A stretch of 62,018 nucleotides of DNA, from the NCBI GenBank assembly GCA_016779825.1, contig JADHMX010000002.1, forward strand, positions 1-62,018, read 5' to 3'. The notes under the pieces are model-generated. The model made no database searches and was not told the origin of the DNA. It saw only the letters and a program-made list of their open reading frames with translations. The DNA is from Synechococcus sp. BS301-5m-G53. GTDB taxonomy: Bacteria > Cyanobacteriota > Cyanobacteriia > PCC-6307 > Cyanobiaceae. The translations under genes were made by a program, and so were the position numbers. How positions within the stretch are numbered: position 1 is the stretch's first letter; each line of letters begins with the position of its first letter. This document shows, piece after piece, positions 46,326 to 55,878 of this stretch.

Positions 46326-49024
46326 CAGTTGTCAGCCGGCTTAATCACCCGCACCGCACTGGCCCTGAGCCGACCGGTCTTGGTGGTGGCCGGGGGTTTC
46401 TTGGCAGCAGGCTTTTTGGCGGCTGGCTTCTTGGCTGCCGGTTTTTTAGCAGCGGTTTTGCGACCGCCCTTCTTCGAGGCTGCCTTGGCCGCCAGCAGTT
46501 CCACCGCCTCCTCGAGGGTCACATCATCGGCGCCCTTGCCCTCCGGCAGCGACGCATTCACTTTGCCCTGCTTCACATACAGGCCGTAAGGGCCGTCATA
46601 GACCTGAATCGTTTCGTCGCTGCCCTCCGGCTTACCGAGGTCCTTGAGGGCAGTGCGTCCACCCCGACCCCGCTTGGGCATGGCCAGCAGCTCGAGGGCA
46701 CGGCTCAGTCCCACCGCCAGAACATCGTCATCCCCCTTCAGGGACCGGTAATCCTTCTCGCCCTTGCCCTTGTCCCAGACGACATAAGGGCCAAAACGAC
46801 CAAGCCCTGCCTGAATGCGCCCACCATCGGGGTGTTCCCCCAGAAGACGCGGCAGGCGGAGCAGTCCGAGCGCGTCTTCAAGAGTGAGGTCTTCCGGCTT
46901 CTGCCCCTTGGGCAAAGACGCGCGTTTGGGCTTGGGATTCTCATCACTCACCTGGCCCCGCTGCACGTACGGCCCGTATTGGCCGAAGAGCAGATAGACC
47001 AAATCCCCCGTTTCCGGATCCTCCCCGATGGCTTCGGGGCCGTCGGCCTTTTGTTTGAGGATCAGTTCGGCCTGCTCTTCATCAAGATCAGCCGGGGTGA
47101 TCTCTCGGGGCAAGGTGGCTTTGATCAGCTCCTCCTCACCGTCTTCGCTGACGCGTTTGGCTTCCAGATAGGCACCAAAACGACCGATGCGAACAACGGC
47201 GGACAAGCCCTCCAGGTCGATGGTGCGGGATGCGCCGGGGTCGATGTCCCCTTCCCGCTGCTGAACCTGGTTTTCAAGGCCCTCGTCACCCTTGTAGAAG
47301 CCCTCCAGATAGGGAAGCCACTGCACCTTGCCGTGGGAGATCTCGTCGAGGGTGTTCTCCATCCGGGCGGTGAAGCTGGTGTCCACCAGTTCGGGGAAAT
47401 GCTCCTCCAGCAGCGCAGTCACAGCAAAGGCGGTGAAGCTGGGGGTGAGGGCATTACCCAGCAGCGTGGCGTAACCGCGATCCACGATCGTTCCAATGAT
47501 CGAGGCGTAGGTCGATGGACGACCGATGCCCTCCTTTTCAAGCATCTTCACCAGGGATGCCTCGCTGAACCGTGCCGGCGGCTGGGTCTGATGGCCGAGG
47601 GGCTCAACGGTCTTCGGCTCTGGTGCATCACCAACGCTCAGGGCCGGCAACAAGACTTCCTGTCCCTCAAGGGCCGCATCGGGATCATCACTACCCTCCA
47701 CATAGGCGCGGAAGAAACCGGGGAAGTCGATGCGCTTGCCGCTGGCGCGGAAACTGGCCTCGCCTGAACTGAGATCCACCGACAGCATGGTGAGCCTGGC
47801 TTCGGCCATCTGACTGGCCACAGTGCGCTTCCAGATCAGCTCATAAACCGCAAGATCTCGCCCATCCAGTCCGGTTTCACCAGGAGTCCGGAAGCTTTCG
47901 CCCGACGGACGAATCGCTTCATGGGCCTCCTGAGCATTGCGGGCTTTGGTGCTGAATTGCCGCGGCCCCTTGCTCAGATACTCCTTGCCGTAAAGGCTCT
48001 CCACGCAGCTGCGTGATGCATTAATCGCCTGATCCGACAAGTGAACCGAGTCGGTCCGCATGTAAGTAATGAAACCGCGTTCATAGAGCCCTTGCGCACA
48101 GCGCATGGTTTCCCGGGCTGAGAGGCGCAGCTTGCGATTCGCCTCCTGTTGGAGGGTGCTGGTGGTGAAAGGAGGCACCGGCTTGCGCACGGTGGGCTTC
48201 TCCTCCACTGCATCCACCGTCCAAGCGTTGGATCGCACGGCTTCAGCCAACGCCTTGGCCTCGCTCTCACTGAGCAACCGCACGGCACTGCCCGCCTTCA
48301 GACCACCGGTGCTCTCGTCGAAGTCGTTGCCGGTGGCGATGCGCTGGCCACCCACGTGGGTGAGTTTCGCTTCAAAGGCACTGCCCGACTGTTCAAGCTG
48401 GGCCTTGAGGTCCCAGTAACTACCGCTGCGGAAGGCCCGGCGGGCCCTTTCCCGTTGCACCAGAAGTCGAACCGCAACGGACTGCACCCGCCCTGCGGAG
48501 AGTCCCCAGGCCACCTTTTTCCAGAGGAGAGGGGACAGGGTGTATCCCACAAGGCGATCCAAAATGCGCCGGGTTTCCTGGGCATGGACCAGCTCCATGT
48601 CGAGATCACGGGTCTGATCCAGCGCCTTACCGATGGCTTCCTTGGTGATCTCGTGAAACACCATGCGCTTGACCGGCACCTTCGGCGCCAGCAACTGGAG
48701 CAGGTGCCAACTGATGCTCTCGCCTTCCCGGTCTTCGTCCGTCGCCAGCAGCAACTGATCAGCACCCTTGAGGGCGTCCTTGAGTTCGCGAACCGTCTTC
48801 TTCTTGTCCTTCGGGACCACGTACAACGGCTCGAAATCCGAGTCGGTATTCACACCCAAATTGGCCCATTTCTGCCCCTTGGCCGATGCCGGAATCTCGC
48901 TGGCGTTGTTGGGGAGGTCGCGGACATGCCCCATGGAGGCTTCAACTTTGAATCCCTTGGGAAGGAAGCCACGGATGGTCTTGGCCTTCGTAGGGCTTTC
49001 AACGATGACGAGGGTGTGCGCCAC
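46325..49024 (-). CDS. topA: DNA topoisomerase I
   Basis: A protein of 899 residues. [21 protein letters not shown] (E9) and DEDREGE; active-site Tyr321 in [10 protein letters not shown]. Several C-terminal topo repeats replace zinc fingers (e.g. [31 protein letters not shown]). The end is a Lys/Ala/Pro tail with AAKKP repeats, common in GC-rich bacteria for DNA binding. It relaxes negative supercoils. First of five overlapping genes on this strand. Confidence 0.96.
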   Translation of the reverse strand: MAHTLVIVESPTKAKTIRGFLPKGFKVEASMGHVRDLPNNASEIPASAKGQKWANLGVNTDSDFEPLYVVPKDKKKTVRELKDALKGADQLLLATDEDREGESISWHLLQLLAPKVPVKRMVFHEITKEAIGKALDQTRDLDMELVHAQETRRILDRLVGYTLSPLLWKKVAWGLSAGRVQSVAVRLLVQRERARRAFRSGSYWDLKAQLEQSGSAFEAKLTHVGGQRIATGNDFDESTGGLKAGSAVRLLSESEAKALAEAVRSNAWTVDAVEEKPTVRKPVPPFTTSTLQQEANRKLRLSARETMRCAQGLYERGFITYMRTDSVHLSDQAINASRSCVESLYGKEYLSKGPRQFSTKARNAQEAHEAIRPSGESFRTPGETGLDGRDLAVYELIWKRTVASQMAEARLTMLSVDLSSGEASFRASGKRIDFPGFFRAYVEGSDDPDAALEGQEVLLPALSVGDAPEPKTVEPLGHQTQPPARFSEASLVKMLEKEGIGRPSTYASIIGTIVDRGYATLLGNALTPSFTAFAVTALLEEHFPELVDTSFTARMENTLDEISHGKVQWLPYLEGFYKGDEGLENQVQQREGDIDPGASRTIDLEGLSAVVRIGRFGAYLEAKRVSEDGEEELIKATLPREITPADLDEEQAELILKQKADGPEAIGEDPETGDLVYLLFGQYGPYVQRGQVSDENPKPKRASLPKGQKPEDLTLEDALGLLRLPRLLGEHPDGGRIQAGLGRFGPYVVWDKGKGEKDYRSLKGDDDVLAVGLSRALELLAMPKRGRGGRTALKDLGKPEGSDETIQVYDGPYGLYVKQGKVNASLPEGKGADDVTLEEAVELLAAKAASKKGGRKTAAKKPAAKKPAAKKPAAKKPPATTKTGRLRASAVRVIKPADN

Positions 49025-49135
49025 TAGCGGCAGGTGAACCGTTCCCCTTCTTTATCGCACCGAGCAGCGCTCTGCATGACCATCGGCGCGTCAAGCGCCG
49101 CTACAGTCGCCGCAGCGCAACGGTTCCAGGCTGCC

Positions 49136-50707
49136 ATGCCCGACATGGGTGCTTCCCTTCTCGCCACCCAGGCCATGGCTGCCCCTGGTGAGCTGCTGAA
49201 TCTCTCTCTCAATGCTTCCGCAGTGCTGCCCGAAGCAGCAGTTCTGCTGGCGATGATCGCCACCCTCTTGGTGGACTTGGCGGGCGAAAAGGCCGCCACA
49301 CGCTGGGTGCCCCCGATTTGCTACATCGGCCTGGGGAGCTCCCTGGTTCTACTGGCCCTGCAGTGGAATGCACCCCTAGAGCCATCCTTCCTCGGGTCCT
49401 TTCTCGCCGACAACCTGGCGGTCGCCTTCAGGGCTGTGATTGCCCTGTCCACGCTTCTTTCGCTACTGATCAGCTGGCGTTATGCCGAGAAGAGCGGCAC
49501 TCCTGTTGGCGAGTACGCCGCCATCCTTCTCGCCGCCACCCTCGGCGCCATGCTTCTTTGCGGGGCAACGGATCTGGTGAGTGTGTTCATTTCGCTGGAA
49601 ACGCTCTCCGTCGCCAGCTACCTGCTGTCGGGCTACATGAAGCGGGATGCCCGCAGTTCGGAAGCAGCACTCAAATATCTGCTTGTGGGATCGGCTGCTG
49701 CTGCTGTTTTTCTCTACGGCTCCTCCCTGCTGTATGGCCTGAGCGGCAGCACCAGCCTCGACACCATCGGCCTCGCCCTGCAGACGAGCACAACACCTCT
49801 GGCTGCTTTGGCCCTGGTGTTTGTGTTGGCGACAGTTGCCTTCAAGATCGCAGCTGTTCCCTTCCACCAGTGGACGCCAGACGTCTACGAAGGCTCACCC
49901 ACTCCTGTGGTGGCATTCCTTTCCGTGGGCTCCAAGGCGGCTGGATTTGCCTTGGCCCTGCGCATCCTGGTGGGCTGCTTCGGTGCCTTCGACGCTCAAT
50001 GGAAATTGCTGTTCACCGTTCTGGCGGTGTTGAGCATGACCCTGGGCAACGTTGTGGCCCTCGCTCAGACCTCGATGAAGCGAATGCTGGCCTACAGCTC
50101 GATTGGTCAGGCCGGCTTCGTGATGATCGGCATGGTCTGCGGCACCGAAGACGGATTCGCCGCGATGGTTCTGTACATGGCGGCCTACCTGTTCATGAAC
50201 TTGGGGGCCTTCGCCTGCATCATCCTTTTCTCAATCCGCACGGGAAGTGACCGGATCTCCGATTACGCCGGGCTTTATCAGAAGGATCCACTGATCACCC
50301 TTGGCCTCAGTCTTTGCCTGCTTTCCCTGGGTGGGATTCCTCCAATGCTGGGTTTCTTCGGAAAGATCTATCTGTTCTTTGCCGGTTGGGCGAACCACCA
50401 GTACCTGCTGGTGGTGGTTGGCTTGGTCACCTCTGTGATCTCGATCTACTACTACATTTCAGTCATCAAGATGATGGTGGTGAAGGAGCCCCAAGAGGCC
50501 TCCGATGTGGTCAAGGCCTATCCCGACGTGACCTGGTCGTTGATGGGAATGCAGCCGCTGCGGGTTGCCCTAATTGGATGTGTGGCCATCACCGCCGTTG
50601 GCGGAATCCTCTCCAATCCCCTGTTCCAGTGGGCCAACACTGCGGTTGCAGGAACTCCATTGCTTCAGCAGGCCATCGCCCTCTCCAGCTTGAAAGGCCT
50701 TGGCTGA
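49136..50707 (+). CDS. ndhB: NAD(P)H-quinone oxidoreductase subunit 2 (NdhB)
   Basis: A protein of 523 residues with about 14 membrane spans. The proton-pumping-type conserved segments are visible: [77 protein letters not shown] and [20 protein letters not shown]-1 drives cyclic electron flow and respiration. Start ATG 49136; earlier in-frame starts are unlike the family. The stop overlaps the start of the ABC ATPase gene. Confidence 0.95.
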   Translation: MPDMGASLLATQAMAAPGELLNLSLNASAVLPEAAVLLAMIATLLVDLAGEKAATRWVPPICYIGLGSSLVLLALQWNAPLEPSFLGSFLADNLAVAFRAVIALSTLLSLLISWRYAEKSGTPVGEYAAILLAATLGAMLLCGATDLVSVFISLETLSVASYLLSGYMKRDARSSEAALKYLLVGSAAAAVFLYGSSLLYGLSGSTSLDTIGLALQTSTTPLAALALVFVLATVAFKIAAVPFHQWTPDVYEGSPTPVVAFLSVGSKAAGFALALRILVGCFGAFDAQWKLLFTVLAVLSMTLGNVVALAQTSMKRMLAYSSIGQAGFVMIGMVCGTEDGFAAMVLYMAAYLFMNLGAFACIILFSIRTGSDRISDYAGLYQKDPLITLGLSLCLLSLGGIPPMLGFFGKIYLFFAGWANHQYLLVVVGLVTSVISIYYYISVIKMMVVKEPQEASDVVKAYPDVTWSLMGMQPLRVALIGCVAITAVGGILSNPLFQWANTAVAGTPLLQQAIALSSLKGLG

Positions 50708-51398
50708 GGGGTCGCAAGCACCGGTTGCTGAGCTCCGCGGGATCAGCAAGATCTATGGATCAGGGGATCTCGAGGTCAAAGCTCTCGATCAACTGAATCT
50801 CACTGTTCAGGAGGGCGATTACCTCGCGGTGATGGGGGCCAGTGGCTCCGGAAAGAGCACAGCGATGAACATCCTGGGCTGCCTCGACCGGCCCACCAAT
50901 GGCACCTACCGGCTCAATGGGATGGCTGTTGAACAGTTGGACGACGATGCCTTAGCCGACGTCCGCAACCGCTCGCTCGGTTTTGTCTTTCAGCAATTCC
51001 ACCTGCTCGGCCACGCCAGCGCCATGGAGAACGTCATGCTCCCGATGATCTACGCGGGGGTACCCAAGGACGAACGGATCGAGCGTGCCCAAACGGCCCT
51101 GAGCCGCGTTGGTCTGGCAAATCGACTGGAGAACAAGCCCAACCAACTGTCGGGAGGGCAGCAACAAAGGGTGGCCATCGCCAGAGCCATCATCAATCGC
51201 CCCAGTCTTCTGCTGGCAGATGAACCCACAGGAGCGCTGGATTCCAGCACCACCGCTGAAGTGCTGGAGCTGTTTGATGAACTGCACCAGCAGGGCATCA
51301 CCTTGGTGATGGTGACCCATGAAGACGATGTAGCAGCCCGAGCGCAGCAGATTGCTCGATTCCAGGATGGTCGGGTGCTCTCAGGCTGCCCACAATGA
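50700..51398 (+). CDS. ABC ATPase of the LolD/MacB/DevA type, no partner nearby
   Basis: A protein of 232 residues with a TTG start (50700) inside the end of ndhB. Walker [10 protein letters not shown], signature [16 protein letters not shown], Walker [13 protein letters not shown] and H-loop VTHEDDV; the fingerprint [18 protein letters not shown] is typical of MacB/LolD/DevA ATPases. No FtsX/MacB permease or membrane-fusion protein is in the window, so its partner lies elsewhere. Confidence 0.88.
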   Translation: MAEGSQAPVAELRGISKIYGSGDLEVKALDQLNLTVQEGDYLAVMGASGSGKSTAMNILGCLDRPTNGTYRLNGMAVEQLDDDALADVRNRSLGFVFQQFHLLGHASAMENVMLPMIYAGVPKDERIERAQTALSRVGLANRLENKPNQLSGGQQQRVAIARAIINRPSLLLADEPTGALDSSTTAEVLELFDELHQQGITLVMVTHEDDVAARAQQIARFQDGRVLSGCPQ

Positions 51399-51417
51399 GT
51401 GCAGTGCCCCTGCAGTA

Positions 51418-51804
51418 ATGGAGGAGACCCCCAAGGCTCTTCGTGTTGCACTCGTGGAGGATGATCCACGCATTCAGCAGCTGATCTGTGCTGAAATCAC
51501 CGATGAGGGGCACGAGTGCCAACGCTTCGATTCAGCGGAAGACTTTCTCACCGCAGTGAGCTCTGATCGTTTCGACCTGGTGCTATTGGATTTGATGCTG
51601 CCGGGGATGGATGGCTTGACCTGCCTGAAACAGCTCCAGATCAAGGCTGCCCCTGAGCCAGCCCTGAGGGTGGTAATCGTGACGGCTCTCAATGATGCCG
51701 ACAAGCAACGGGAAGCTTTCTCTTACGGGGCAGAGGCCTATGTGCTCAAGCCGGATCTGTTCGAACAGCTGCCACAACTGCTCCAGGCGCGTTCGATGCC
51801 CTGA
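51418..51804 (+). CDS. Stand-alone response-regulator receiver protein
   Basis: A protein of 128 residues, a lone receiver domain. Acidic pocket EDD (14-16), phospho-acceptor D58 in LVLLDLMLPGMDG, switch Thr89 in VIVTALND and Lys111 in AYVLKPD. No output domain. It could relay phosphate from the kinase on the opposite strand, whose 3' end overlaps this gene by 59 bases. Start ATG 51418 lies 19 bases after the ABC ATPase gene. Confidence 0.88.
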   Translation: MEETPKALRVALVEDDPRIQQLICAEITDEGHECQRFDSAEDFLTAVSSDRFDLVLLDLMLPGMDGLTCLKQLQIKAAPEPALRVVIVTALNDADKQREAFSYGAEAYVLKPDLFEQLPQLLQARSMP

Positions 51805-52936
51805 GCTTCAGGAGCAGGCGCACGATCGTGCGCGTTCCTGGCAATGAAGGCTGCTGGTGGAGGCTCAGAATTCCTCCACACCCCCTGACCAGTTCTCGCG
51901 CCAAGGCGAGACCCAAACCAGGGCCCTCCACCTTGTCGCCATCCCGCTCAGGCTTGCCCCGGAAAAACGGCGAAGACCACCGTTCCAGATCCTCTGAAGA
52001 CACAGGGGGATCAAGGCTCTGACTGGAAAACTCCAGGATGCAGTGGCCGAGCCCGTCCTCTCCAGCAAGGCTGAGTTCGATCGGCATGGATGGATCGGCG
52101 TGCTGGCAAGCGTTATCCAGCAGCTGATCCAACGCCAGCATCAAGGCCCTTGGGTCGGCTTGAACCACCTGATGGTCAGCACGTTCCAGGCCCTGCAGCA
52201 TGAGATTCGGGACCAACTCCTGAGAGGCGTGATGCCATCGCTGAAGCAACGGAGCTAACAGATGGTCGCCACAGCTGACCACCTCCGCATCCACCTCCAA
52301 GCGCGTGAGCAGCGAGAGATGGCCAAGCAACTTCTGAATCCGCGCCATCTCCTCGCGGGCCATCGTGAGGCGAGAGCTGACGGCCTGGGGGAGATCGCTC
52401 AGACGAGCCATTCGTTGCAGATTCCCGCTCACGATTGCCAGGGGTGTGCGCAACTCATGGGTCAGATCAGTCATGAAGCGCTGCTGCTGAACCAATGCCC
52501 GTTCTTCGGGGCTTAGGTCGCGAAACGACACCAACAGAAACGGCGACTGAATCAACTCCACCGGCCGCCAACGCAGCAATTGCACCTGTGATTCATCGCC
52601 ATTGGGAGACAGCACCTGGCAGCGGCTCTCTCCAGACGTCCGCGGCAGAGGGAGCTGTGGATCCAAGAGCTGGAGGGCCGCCTTGGCGTGGGCATCCAAG
52701 GGCCTGAGCTTCAGAACATCAGCCAAAGTTTGATTCACCAGCTGAATCGGCACACCACCAACAAAGAGTTCGGCAGAGGCTTGATTGGCCCAGTGAATCC
52801 TGCGATCCAGATCAACGATCACCATCGCTTCGCTGGCCGCATCGAAAGCGACCTGAAGCATTCCCAGGGACTGACGCAATTGCGCAATCAGTTCACTGTC
52901 CCTCGATGACGACGACGATGAAGCTGAGCTGTTCAT
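51746..52936 (-). CDS. Soluble PAS-containing sensor histidine kinase
   Basis: A protein of 396 residues without membrane spans. A PAS domain (about 28-145: EAMVIVDLDRRIHWANQASAELF) leads to HisKA with H160 in MTDLTHELRTPLAIV and a HATPase domain with N275 (LDQLLDNACQHA) and GPGLGLALARELV. The N-terminus is a run of serines (MNSSASSSSSSRDSE). The likely signal is cytoplasmic (redox, oxygen or ligand); its partner regulators may be the adjacent receiver or the OmpR-type protein. Confidence 0.9.
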   Translation of the reverse strand: MNSSASSSSSSRDSELIAQLRQSLGMLQVAFDAASEAMVIVDLDRRIHWANQASAELFVGGVPIQLVNQTLADVLKLRPLDAHAKAALQLLDPQLPLPRTSGESRCQVLSPNGDESQVQLLRWRPVELIQSPFLLVSFRDLSPEERALVQQQRFMTDLTHELRTPLAIVSGNLQRMARLSDLPQAVSSRLTMAREEMARIQKLLGHLSLLTRLEVDAEVVSCGDHLLAPLLQRWHHASQELVPNLMLQGLERADHQVVQADPRALMLALDQLLDNACQHADPSMPIELSLAGEDGLGHCILEFSSQSLDPPVSSEDLERWSSPFFRGKPERDGDKVEGPGLGLALARELVRGCGGILSLHQQPSLPGTRTIVRLLLKLRASNAPGAVVAAVRTDPA

Positions 52937-52951
52937 GCCAGATCGCTCATA

Positions 52952-53338
52952 TCAGCTTGATTCCGTCAACGGTCGCAGCGTTGCGGCGAACGACCAGCTG
53001 CCGTCACTGTGCTTCTCCGCCACGATGAAATGTTCACTTTCAATGGCATGGCCATCCGAGCAAAAGGTGACCAGTTTCAAGGGGTGATTGAGCACCTTGG
53101 ACACCTCCGTCAGCTGGAAACGGGCAAACCCGGCGTGATGGGAATCACGGAAGCTGGGCGGCAAAATCAAACCAAGGGATTGACCAATCAGGGCGGCTTC
53201 AGTCCAGCCGTAGACGGCCTGGAAACGGTCATTGATTTCCTGCACGATCCCCGAGGCATCGGCACGAACAAAGGGAAGGTCTTCCTTCTCACGCAGTGCT
53301 CGGATTCGATCTTCCGTCCAGGCGCCTGGAGTCGACAT
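52952..53338 (-). CDS. PAS domain protein, 128 residues
   Basis: A single PAS domain (FVRADASGIVQEINDRFQAVYGW, then ALIGQSLGLILPPSFRDSHH). No catalytic or DNA-binding domain. It ends 15 bases before the kinase start on the same strand, so it probably acts with that kinase, possibly as a sensor subunit. Divergent from the OmpR-type regulator. Confidence 0.8.
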   Translation of the reverse strand: MSTPGAWTEDRIRALREKEDLPFVRADASGIVQEINDRFQAVYGWTEAALIGQSLGLILPPSFRDSHHAGFARFQLTEVSKVLNHPLKLVTFCSDGHAIESEHFIVAEKHSDGSWSFAATLRPLTESS

Positions 53339-53350
53339 AGCGAAGCGCAG

Positions 53351-53377
53351 CCGATTTCAATGTAGGGACAAAATCGG
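53351..53377. promoter_or_regulatory. Inverted repeat in a divergent promoter region
   Basis: CCGATTT (53351-53357) and AAATCGG (53371-53377) are perfect inverted 7-mers with 13 bases between, half-site centres 20 bases apart. They lie between the divergent PAS protein (start 53338) and OmpR-type regulator (start 53424), so this could be an operator. Confidence 0.5.
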
Positions 53378-53423
53378 TGAAATTTCTTTCGGTGCCTACA
53401 GTGGCGCCAGGGTGTAATGCCGG

Positions 53424-54152
53424 ATGTCCCTGGAATCACAGCCCCGTCTCCGTGTCCTTCTTGTTGACGACGAACACAAACTGACGGATCTGCTTCGTCT
53501 GGAGCTTGATGTTGAGGGATACGACGTTGATGTTGCTTCGGATGGAGCCAGCGGACTGATTCGCAGCCGATCGGAACCCGCCCCGGACCTGATCATCCTG
53601 GATTGGAACCTGCCGGACTTCAGCGGCATCGACATCTGTCAACGCATCCGAGCCGGGGGAATCACGATCCCCATCCTGATGCTCACGGGGCACGATGAGA
53701 TCACCGATCGGGTCAAAGCTCTCGACGCAGGGGTTGATGACTACCTGATCAAGCCTTTTTCCATTGATGAGTTGATGGCTCGCTTGCGGGCCATGCACCG
53801 ACGCGCTGAAACATTCTCAGGCCCCGTTAGCGGCTCCGATGTCAACGAAATTCTCAAGGTCGCCGACCTCAGCATGAACACCCGGACCCGGGATGTGAGT
53901 CGTGGAGATCGAGCCATCCGCCTGTCGGTGAAGGAATACGACCTGCTGAATTTCCTGATGCGGGGGGCCGGCCGGGTGCTCGAGCGTCAGGAGATCATGC
54001 ACGGTGTCTGGGGAGAGAATTTTTATGGGGACGACAACCTGCTGGACGTCTACATCCGCTACCTGCGACAGAAAGTCGAACTGGACGATGCTCCAACCCT
54101 GATCCACACCGTGCGCGGTGTCGGCTTCATTCTCAGGGAGCAGTCGAGCTGA
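53424..54152 (+). CDS. OmpR/PhoB-type response regulator
   Basis: A protein of 242 residues. The receiver has acidic residues DDE, phospho-acceptor D60 (LIILDWNLPDFSG) and K110 (DYLIKPF). The winged-helix output domain (LSVKEYDLLNFLMRGAGRVL, then VDVYIRYLRQKVE-like DVYIRYLRQKVELDD and HTVRGVGFIL) binds DNA. Targets are unknown; it may regulate the divergent PAS/kinase genes through the inverted repeat in between. Confidence 0.93.
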   Translation: MSLESQPRLRVLLVDDEHKLTDLLRLELDVEGYDVDVASDGASGLIRSRSEPAPDLIILDWNLPDFSGIDICQRIRAGGITIPILMLTGHDEITDRVKALDAGVDDYLIKPFSIDELMARLRAMHRRAETFSGPVSGSDVNEILKVADLSMNTRTRDVSRGDRAIRLSVKEYDLLNFLMRGAGRVLERQEIMHGVWGENFYGDDNLLDVYIRYLRQKVELDDAPTLIHTVRGVGFILREQSS

Positions 54153-54182
54153 AATCTCGATTCCACCTCGCGTCGCACTGGG

Positions 54183-55082
54183 CTAAGGCTTGTCGCGTTC
54201 AAGGCTGTGCAACACCTGGCTGAGCAGCAGCGAAACCGGATCGTTGTTCACATGCATCACGGAGGAAAGATCCAGATCTCCAGGATCAACGGCCTGCCAA
54301 CCCGCCTGCGATGGTGAGCGCAACTCGAAATGAAGGTGTGGCCCAGTGCTGAGACCTGTGCTGCCGACGCGTCCAATCACCTCTCCCTGGCGCACCTGCT
54401 GACCGGGTCGCACATAGATCTCCGAGAGGTGGCCGTAGAGCGTGCGGCGCAATGGCCTGGGATGTTCCAGTTCGATGGCGATGCCATACCCACCGGCCAG
54501 ACCACTGCTTAAGACCTGCCCCGAAAGAGCAGCCACCACCGGCGTGCCCTCCGGCGCGGCGAAATCCCGACCGGCATGCATCAGCCAACTCCCCAGGATC
54601 GGATGCAGACGCCAGCCAAACCCACTGCTGTTGAAGGCGTCTCCAGCCACCGGGAAGAGCAGTTGGCTGTCACCGTTTCCAGGGCTGGGCAGGGGACGCG
54701 GCGTGACCGCAAAGACGGATTCCAGCCGGAAGGTGCCGCCATCACGGGCAAGCAGAGCTGACACGGGAACCCGCAGCGGTTGGCTGGAGGGAATCAGGCG
54801 AACCCGAGCCGAAGCAGGTGACCCAGGCGAGCGCCGGGCAACACCGGAGGCGCACTCCCGACGCGACAGTGCACCACTGCGACAGGCCTCTTCAAAACGG
54901 CTCCGGCCCATGGGCACTGCCGAGCCACCGCCCTGGAGCAACTTGCGCTCCTGGGATGTGATCACCCGTTGGCGCTCCAGCGCATCGAGTGACTGATCAA
55001 AACCCTGAGCCAACGCCTGGGGGACGAGCATCCAAATCAGCGCGAACCAAGCCAGCAACGGAGGAGACGGCTTCACCATCAA
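54183..55082 (-). CDS. M23 family (LytM/NlpD-like) peptidoglycan endopeptidase
   Basis: A protein of 299 residues with a signal peptide (LAWFALIWMLVPQALAQG). The zinc-peptidase core shows H169/D173 (LMHAGRDF), H218 (LYGHLSE) and HLH (249-251, GPHLHFELRS), so the catalytic set appears complete. It likely cleaves peptidoglycan cross-bridges in the periplasm. An ATG at 55079 would give the same protein one residue shorter. Same strand as birA and the aminotransferase. Confidence 0.9.
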   Translation of the reverse strand: MMVKPSPPLLAWFALIWMLVPQALAQGFDQSLDALERQRVITSQERKLLQGGGSAVPMGRSRFEEACRSGALSRRECASGVARRSPGSPASARVRLIPSSQPLRVPVSALLARDGGTFRLESVFAVTPRPLPSPGNGDSQLLFPVAGDAFNSSGFGWRLHPILGSWLMHAGRDFAAPEGTPVVAALSGQVLSSGLAGGYGIAIELEHPRPLRRTLYGHLSEIYVRPGQQVRQGEVIGRVGSTGLSTGPHLHFELRSPSQAGWQAVDPGDLDLSSVMHVNNDPVSLLLSQVLHSLERDKP

Positions 55083-55103
55083 ATCCTATGGATGGCCCCA
55101 AAA

Positions 55104-55829
55104 TCAGGGCCAACGGCGCCAGGTTTCGGTCCTTGAACCCTGACGCAACCGAAGCGCACCATCGCTTTCCAGGCCACTGATCCGCCAGGTCTGACCATCC
55201 TCAGGATGGATGAGTTGATCGGCCCAGAGCCGTGCCCGCACACCATCAAGGCACCAGGCCCCATCGCCTCCGAGGGCTTGACAGTGATCCAAGGCCAGCA
55301 AAACTTCCGCCGTCCATCGGATCGGATCGGCAGCCTGCTGCCCTTCAAGCCACCTCAGAGCAATGCCCTCGCAAGGAACAGGATTCCGCACATTCAGGCC
55401 CAGTCCGATGCGCAGCAAACGCAGCTGAGACCCACGCTGCACCACCCCAGGCAGCAGGCCAGCCAATTTGCGGCCATGCACGAGCAGGTCGTTGGGCCAT
55501 TTGATCTGAACCGACAGGCCCCGCCGTTCAAGCCGTTGCACCAGAGAAAGTGCTAGCGCCAAGCCAAGCAAGCCGGCCTGGCCCGACGCAGGACTCTTCC
55601 AGGGCAAAGCCGCACTGATCCAGACACCACCCGGCGGAGAAACCCAGGCGCGCCCCAACTGACCGACTCCTCGGCGCTGGTGGGTGGCAATAACGGCGCG
55701 AGGCCCGATCAACGAGGGTTGATCGCGCAACCAGGCCCCCAGCAGCTCCTCCGTGCTGCTGCACACAGGCACACGCCGGATGGTCCAAGGGCGTGCCGAC
55801 GCACCAGCGCGTCGGCGATAGATCGCCAT
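55104..55829 (-). CDS. birA: Biotin-[acetyl-CoA carboxylase] ligase
   Basis: A protein of 241 residues without an N-terminal DNA-binding domain. The catalytic core shows ATHQRRGVGQLGRAWVSPPG (adenylate/biotin loop, with QRRGVG for the usual GRGRxG), IKWPNDLLVHGRKLAG and LRIGLGLNVRN. It attaches biotin to the carboxyl carrier of acetyl-CoA carboxylase. Start ATG 55829; in-frame ATGs at 55871 and 55895 would add a Pro/His-rich leader. Confidence 0.9.
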   Translation of the reverse strand: MAIYRRRAGASARPWTIRRVPVCSSTEELLGAWLRDQPSLIGPRAVIATHQRRGVGQLGRAWVSPPGGVWISAALPWKSPASGQAGLLGLALALSLVQRLERRGLSVQIKWPNDLLVHGRKLAGLLPGVVQRGSQLRLLRIGLGLNVRNPVPCEGIALRWLEGQQAADPIRWTAEVLLALDHCQALGGDGAWCLDGVRARLWADQLIHPEDGQTWRISGLESDGALRLRQGSRTETWRRWP

Positions 55830-55878
55830 CAACCGTCCACCTCCGTGGTGAGGGCGTGGATGCTCGTTCATCCATGGA

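Noticed and set aside
46061-47767. A long open frame antisense to topA
   Set aside because: It is a GC-driven shadow of a clear topA coding frame; the translation lacks any domain pattern.
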